From assembly GCF_900111765.1 (NCBI RefSeq), contig NZ_FOIB01000008.1, forward strand, positions 434,001-498,000: a stretch of DNA of 64,000 bases, given 5' to 3'. This document shows positions 60,399-64,000 of the stretch, piece by piece. The stretch comes from Myxococcus fulvus. GTDB lineage: Bacteria > Myxococcota > Myxococcia > Myxococcales > Myxococcaceae. How positions within the stretch are numbered: the stretch's first letter is position 1; every line of letters starts with the position of its first letter. The position numbers and the translations under genes were made by a program. Below the pieces are notes generated by a model, which was given only the letters and a program-made list of their open reading frames with translations, searched no databases and was not told the DNA's origin.

Positions 60399-60644
60399 TC
60401 GTACCCCCTGACAACAAGCAACATGGATTCTCCAGGAGTGTGCCGGGTCCGCATCAAACCATATCTTCACTTCCGGACGCACTCCCCGCCTGGCGGACAC
60501 CCGACGTGTCGAGGCGGGTGAGGACACACATCCGCCGCGTCGGATGGGGGACGGTCAGTTTGACCCCGCATTGACGGTTATTCCTGGCCCGGACTAGCGT
60601 GAGTCGACCCGCGCGCCAGGGCTGAAGCGGGCGGGGCCATCCCC

Positions 60645-61208
60645 ATGGCAGACACCCCCAACAACCCCGTGGACACACAGGTGCGCCGGGCCTCCGTCGA
60701 GGAGCGGCTCGGTGCGCTGGAGCTCGAGCAGGCGCGGCTGCGTCAGGAGTTGATCTCCCTGTCGGGAGAGCTGCGACTGCCGGGGCTCTTCCTCACCCTG
60801 GACGCGGCGGGCACCAGCGCGCTGCTCGCGGCGGACGCCGTGCAGGAGGTGGTGCGATTGGTGGAGCTGGAGCCGCTGCCGGGGGCGCCGCCCCATGTCG
60901 CGGGCACCTTCATCTATCGAGGCAATCCCGCCGTCGCGGTGGACCTGGCGGTGCTGCTGGGCGTGACGCGGCAGCCGGAGCTGGATGCGCACCTGGTCAT
61001 CTGCAAGGGCGCTCGCCCGGTGGCCGTGCTGGTGGACCGTGTCAGGGATTTGGTGGAGGCGCCCACGTTGGTGGAGGGCACTCCCGATGGCACGGTGACT
61101 TTGCCGTGGGACCGGACGGGGTTGATGGCGGGCCTGTGCCGGACGCCCGAAGGGGTGCGGCCGTTGCTGCGCGTCTCGGCGGTGTTGGTGGGGTCGGAGG
61201 GGGCGTGA
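60645..61208 (+). CDS. cheW: CheW-like chemotaxis coupling protein
   Basis: The 187-residue CheW-family protein has ~35 N-terminal helical residues (EERLGALELEQARLRQELI) and then the CheW fold. It keeps the hydrophobic core and the GTFIYRGNPAVAVDLAVLLG motif of the family. CheW links receptors to the CheA kinase. CheA is not in the window. The gene is followed at once by cheR (GTGA overlap) and an MCP, forming a chemosensory operon. Confidence 0.92.
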   Translation: MADTPNNPVDTQVRRASVEERLGALELEQARLRQELISLSGELRLPGLFLTLDAAGTSALLAADAVQEVVRLVELEPLPGAPPHVAGTFIYRGNPAVAVDLAVLLGVTRQPELDAHLVICKGARPVAVLVDRVRDLVEAPTLVEGTPDGTVTLPWDRTGLMAGLCRTPEGVRPLLRVSAVLVGSEGA

Positions 61209-62689
61209 GCGAGGCCGTCCTCGATGACGCGACGCTCATCCAGGTGGAGGAGGTCCTCCGGGCCGCCTGCGGCCTGACGCTCGCGCACAGCCTGCGCCGC
61301 ACGTTGGAGACGGCGCTCGCGCGCTCGTCGGAGGCGCGGGGCCTGTCGCCCGCGTCGTTCCTGCGCGGGCTGTTGCGTCGCGACGCGCAGGCGGTGGAGA
61401 CCTTCATCGAGCACGCCGTCATCGGCGAGACGTACTTCTTCCGCCACCCCGAGCACCTGCGCACGCTGGCGCGGCTGGCCGTGCCGCCGGCGGGGCCGTT
61501 CTTCCAGGTGTGGAGTGCGGGCTGCGCCACGGGCGAGGAGCCGTACAGCATCGCCATGGCGCTGCTCGCGGCGGGTGTGCCCGAGGGGCGCTTCCGGGTG
61601 CTCGCCACGGATGTGTCCAACCGGGCACTGGAGCGCGCGCGCGCGGGGCTCTACGGCCCGTGGTCGCTGCGGCACATCGAGCCGGAGCTGGAGCGCCGCT
61701 ACCTGGAGCCGCAAGGCGATCAACTCTCCGTCGTCGCGCAGGTTCGCCGCTCGGTGGAGTTCCGTCGTCACAACCTGGCCAACGAGCCGCCGCCCGTGAG
61801 CGCGCCGAGCGCCATCTTCTGCCGCAACGTCCTCATCTACTTCCCGCCCGAGCTGGTGCGCGAGGTGCTCACGCACTTCGTCTCCGTGCTCGCGCCGGGC
61901 GGGCTGCTGTTCGTGTCGCCCGCCGAGGTGCCGCTCACCAACGGGCTGGGGCTGGAGACGGTGGACGCCGAGGGCAGCGTGGCGTTGAGGGTGCCGCCGC
62001 CGGGGTGGACGCGTCCGGCGCCGCCCACGCCCCGGGCCGTGCGCGACGCGGCCCAGGCGCTGCTCCGGACGGCGGCGCGGGCCGCGGCGCGTCCCTCGAG
62101 CCTGGGGGATGGGACTCCGACGCAACCGAGGCGTACATCCTCGGGGACCGAGACGCCCGTCGTGAGCCTGTCCGCGAGCCTCTCCACGCTTCCCTCCGCT
62201 GTCTCCACGAGCCCGCATAAGTCCGCGAGCGCGGGTGACGTCCGTGGCCCGCAGGTCGCTTCGGAGGCGCGCGCCGCGAGCGGGGACGTCGCCGGGCCCA
62301 TGGAGCGCGCGCTGGACGCGGCCCGGGCAGGGCGCTTCGAGGAGGCGGAGGCGCTCGCGCGTGAGGCGGCGAAGGCGTTGGTGCCGGAGGCGTACCTGCT
62401 GCTGGCCATGGTGGCGGAGGGGCGCGGAGACTTGAACGGCGCGGTGGAGGCGGTGCGCAAGGCGCTGTACCTGGAGCCCCGGTTGGCGCTCGGCCACGCG
62501 ACGCTGGTGGCGCTCTACGGACGCATGGACCGGCCCGAGGACGCGGAGCGCGCGCGACAGAACGCGCTGCGCTCGCTCGACGGGCTGGATGATGAACACC
62601 CGCTGCGTGGGGTGGAGACGATGACCGCCGGCGGCCTGCGACAGGCCCTGGTACCCAGAACTCAGGCTGGATGGCAGGGCGCGCGCTAG
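61205..62689 (+). CDS. cheR: CheR methyltransferase with C-terminal TPR-like repeats
   Basis: The 494-residue protein uses a GTG start overlapping the cheW stop. Residues ~1-260 form the CheR catalytic region, with the SAM-binding [16 protein letters not shown], the methyltransferase [15 protein letters not shown] segment and the typical helical N terminus. A Pro/Ser/Thr-rich linker (~270-360) follows. The C-terminal ~110 residues are TPR-like helices ([42 protein letters not shown]). CheR with TPRs is known in several chemosensory systems. It methylates the receptor, here presumably the adjacent MCP. Confidence 0.93.
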   Translation: MSEAVLDDATLIQVEEVLRAACGLTLAHSLRRTLETALARSSEARGLSPASFLRGLLRRDAQAVETFIEHAVIGETYFFRHPEHLRTLARLAVPPAGPFFQVWSAGCATGEEPYSIAMALLAAGVPEGRFRVLATDVSNRALERARAGLYGPWSLRHIEPELERRYLEPQGDQLSVVAQVRRSVEFRRHNLANEPPPVSAPSAIFCRNVLIYFPPELVREVLTHFVSVLAPGGLLFVSPAEVPLTNGLGLETVDAEGSVALRVPPPGWTRPAPPTPRAVRDAAQALLRTAARAAARPSSLGDGTPTQPRRTSSGTETPVVSLSASLSTLPSAVSTSPHKSASAGDVRGPQVASEARAASGDVAGPMERALDAARAGRFEEAEALAREAAKALVPEAYLLLAMVAEGRGDLNGAVEAVRKALYLEPRLALGHATLVALYGRMDRPEDAERARQNALRSLDGLDDEHPLRGVETMTAGGLRQALVPRTQAGWQGAR

Positions 62690-62717
62690 CGGCGCGCTTT
62701 CGCCCGTGGGAGTCAAC

Positions 62718-64000
62718 GTGGACCTCGAGAAGACGAAGCTGACGCTGCCAGGGCTGCTCGCGATGGGCCGCCTCAGCCTGCGCTTCAAGATTGTCGCCGT
62801 CACGGGCGTGACGGGTGTGCTCGTGGCGGGCATCCTCGTGCTCGCCTTCTGGATGCAGATGAGCAGCGCGCAGCGCGAGGACTTGTCCCGGCGCTCGCAC
62901 GCGGTGAGCGAGGAGCTGGCGAAGACGCTCACGCCCATGCTGTCGGCCAGCCCGGACGCAAGCCGCCTGCAGTCCACGGCGCACGGTGTCCTGCGCCATG
63001 TCCCGGACGTGGCCTACGTGCTGGTCCGCGACGCGAAGGGCGAGCTGCTCGCGGAGGTCGCCGCGGAGCGCTTCGCGGGCGCGGATCAGCCCTCGGCCGA
63101 AGGGGACGACGCGGTGGAGCGCCGGCTGGTCATCAACGACGAGGCGGTGGTGGAGTCCTCCGTCCCCGTGGTGGCGCCGCAGGGGGGCACCTCGCGCCGG
63201 GTGGGCACCGTGCAGGTGGCCCTACACGAGGAGGCGCTCACCAACGCGCTGCGAGGCACCACGCGCTTCACGTTGGTGCTCGGCGTCTTCATCCTGGCCG
63301 CGTGCCTGATGGCGTCGTGGTTCCTGTCCGGGCTGCTCGTCGTGCCGCTGGAGCGGCTGTCGCACGCGGCGGCGGGAATCGCCGGGGGCAACCTGCGCCA
63401 GCGCTTCGACACGGAGGCCAACGACGAGATTGGCGCGGTGTCGCGCAGCTTCGCGGCGATGTCGGAGGGGCTGGCGCACCTGCTGGAGGACCTGCGCGGC
63501 GCGGCGGCGGAGATGGAGAAGGAGGCGGCGGGCGTGCTGACGACGTCCTCGCAGCAGTCCGCCATGGCGCACCAGCAGGCGTCCGCCATCAGCGAGACGA
63601 GCACCACGGTGGCGGAGATTGCCCAGACGTCCAAGCAGGCCACGGCCTACGCGGACTCGGTCATCTCCCAGACGCAGAAGTCGGAGACGCTCAGCGCGGA
63701 GGGCCAGAAGGTCGTGTCGGAGAGCGTGTCCGGCATGGAGAAGCTGGGCGAGCAGGTGAAGGCCATTGCCCTCTCCATCACGGATTTGAATGAACGCACG
63801 CTCCAGATTGGCGACATCATCAGCACCGTGAAGGACGTGGCCGAGCAGTCGAACCTGCTGGCGCTCAACGCCTCCATCGAGGCGGCGAAGGCGGGCGAGC
63901 ACGGACGGGGCTTCGCGGTGGTGGCCACGGAAATGCGCACCCTGGCGGAGCAGTCCCGCCTGGCCGCGGAGCAGGTGCGCGGACTTCTCAACGAAGTGCA
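62718..64000 (+). CDS. Methyl-accepting chemotaxis protein (3' part beyond the window)
   Basis: The gene runs off the window, so only the first 427 residues are visible. Transmembrane helix 1 is at ~24-48 and helix 2 at ~182-205, with a periplasmic loop of ~130 residues between them. A HAMP domain ([21 protein letters not shown]) follows, and then the signalling coiled coil. The glutamate/glutamine methylation-region helices and the conserved [35 protein letters not shown] tip are present. The start is a GTG with GGAG upstream (62709-62712). It follows cheR by 28 bp, so cheW-cheR-mcp form one operon. The ligand is unknown. Confidence 0.93.
   Translation, partial: MDLEKTKLTLPGLLAMGRLSLRFKIVAVTGVTGVLVAGILVLAFWMQMSSAQREDLSRRSHAVSEELAKTLTPMLSASPDASRLQSTAHGVLRHVPDVAYVLVRDAKGELLAEVAAERFAGADQPSAEGDDAVERRLVINDEAVVESSVPVVAPQGGTSRRVGTVQVALHEEALTNALRGTTRFTLVLGVFILAACLMASWFLSGLLVVPLERLSHAAAGIAGGNLRQRFDTEANDEIGAVSRSFAAMSEGLAHLLEDLRGAAAEMEKEAAGVLTTSSQQSAMAHQQASAISETSTTVAEIAQTSKQATAYADSVISQTQKSETLSAEGQKVVSESVSGMEKLGEQVKAIALSITDLNERTLQIGDIISTVKDVAEQSNLLALNASIEAAKAGEHGRGFAVVATEMRTLAEQSRLAAEQVRGLLNEV

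Noticed and set aside
60557-60600. A sigma-70 promoter for cheW (TTGACC and TTGACG boxes)
   Set aside because: Good -35-like words are present but no -10 at correct spacing, so I could not support a specific promoter.

Overview
The window is high-GC bacterial DNA that is almost certainly myxobacterial (Myxococcaceae-like). Three secreted proteins end in MYXO-CTERM sorting signals. There is a Ser/Thr kinase fused to a TonB-type C-terminal domain, a CheW/CheR/MCP chemosensory cluster, many lipoproteins, and strong GC bias at third codon positions, which fills the antisense strand with spurious open frames. I identify 55 protein genes (two cut by the window edges) and two tRNA genes. There are no rRNA genes, insertion sequences, prophage or CRISPR arrays.

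Layout. 1-3.6 kb: the tail of a Pro/Ala/Thr-rich protein, an imperfect 110-bp tandem duplication, an NmrA-type oxidoreductase gene and a divergent LysR regulator gene. 3.6-7.7 kb: an outer-membrane beta-barrel, imelysin and di-heme oxidoreductase operon that looks like an iron-acquisition locus. 7.8-11.2 kb: an exported DUF3108-DUF4091-DUF3108 operon. 11.6-13.1 kb: a zinc-ribbon protein, then maf and yggS. 13.1-21.4 kb: a GAF-GGDEF diguanylate cyclase, a PpiD/SurA-like foldase, mreC-mreD-PBP2-rodA (the lateral cell-wall machine) and a PilZ protein. 21.5-22.7 kb: an AT-hook/zinc-finger protein, a possible 47-residue gene and thioredoxin. 22.9-27.1 kb: a tetrapyrrole cluster (ccsA/hemX-like, hemA, hemC, hemD).

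27.2-30.9 kb: a Cys-rich metalloprotease translationally coupled to an orphan GspE/PilB ATPase. 30.9-34 kb: two tandem paralogous lipoproteins of unknown function. 34.2-40.3 kb: an operon of a 5'-nucleotidase lipoprotein with a Cys-repeat tail, a large lipoprotein and an outer-membrane beta-barrel. 40.5-45.1 kb: Nudix hydrolase, organophosphate-type MFS transporter, an unknown membrane protein and a HAD protein. 45.2-49 kb: pyruvate dehydrogenase E1 alpha, E1 beta and a two-lipoyl E2. 49-53.5 kb: small proteins, a receiver-histidine kinase, a response regulator and a DUF2625 protein. 53.6-55.8 kb: tRNA-Glu(CUC), tRNA-Gln(CUG), a small exported protein and gltX, all on the minus strand. 55.9-58.3 kb: an exported protein plus two tandem matrixin-like proteases. 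58.4-64 kb: the kinase-PEGA-TonB_C protein, cheW, cheR with TPR-like repeats, and an MCP that runs off the window.

Most of the window is ordinary housekeeping. The parts least explained by known systems are the nucleotidase/lipoprotein/barrel operon and its Cys repeat, the DUF3108/DUF4091 operon, the paired lipoproteins, the protease-ATPase coupling and the tandem MYXO-CTERM proteases.
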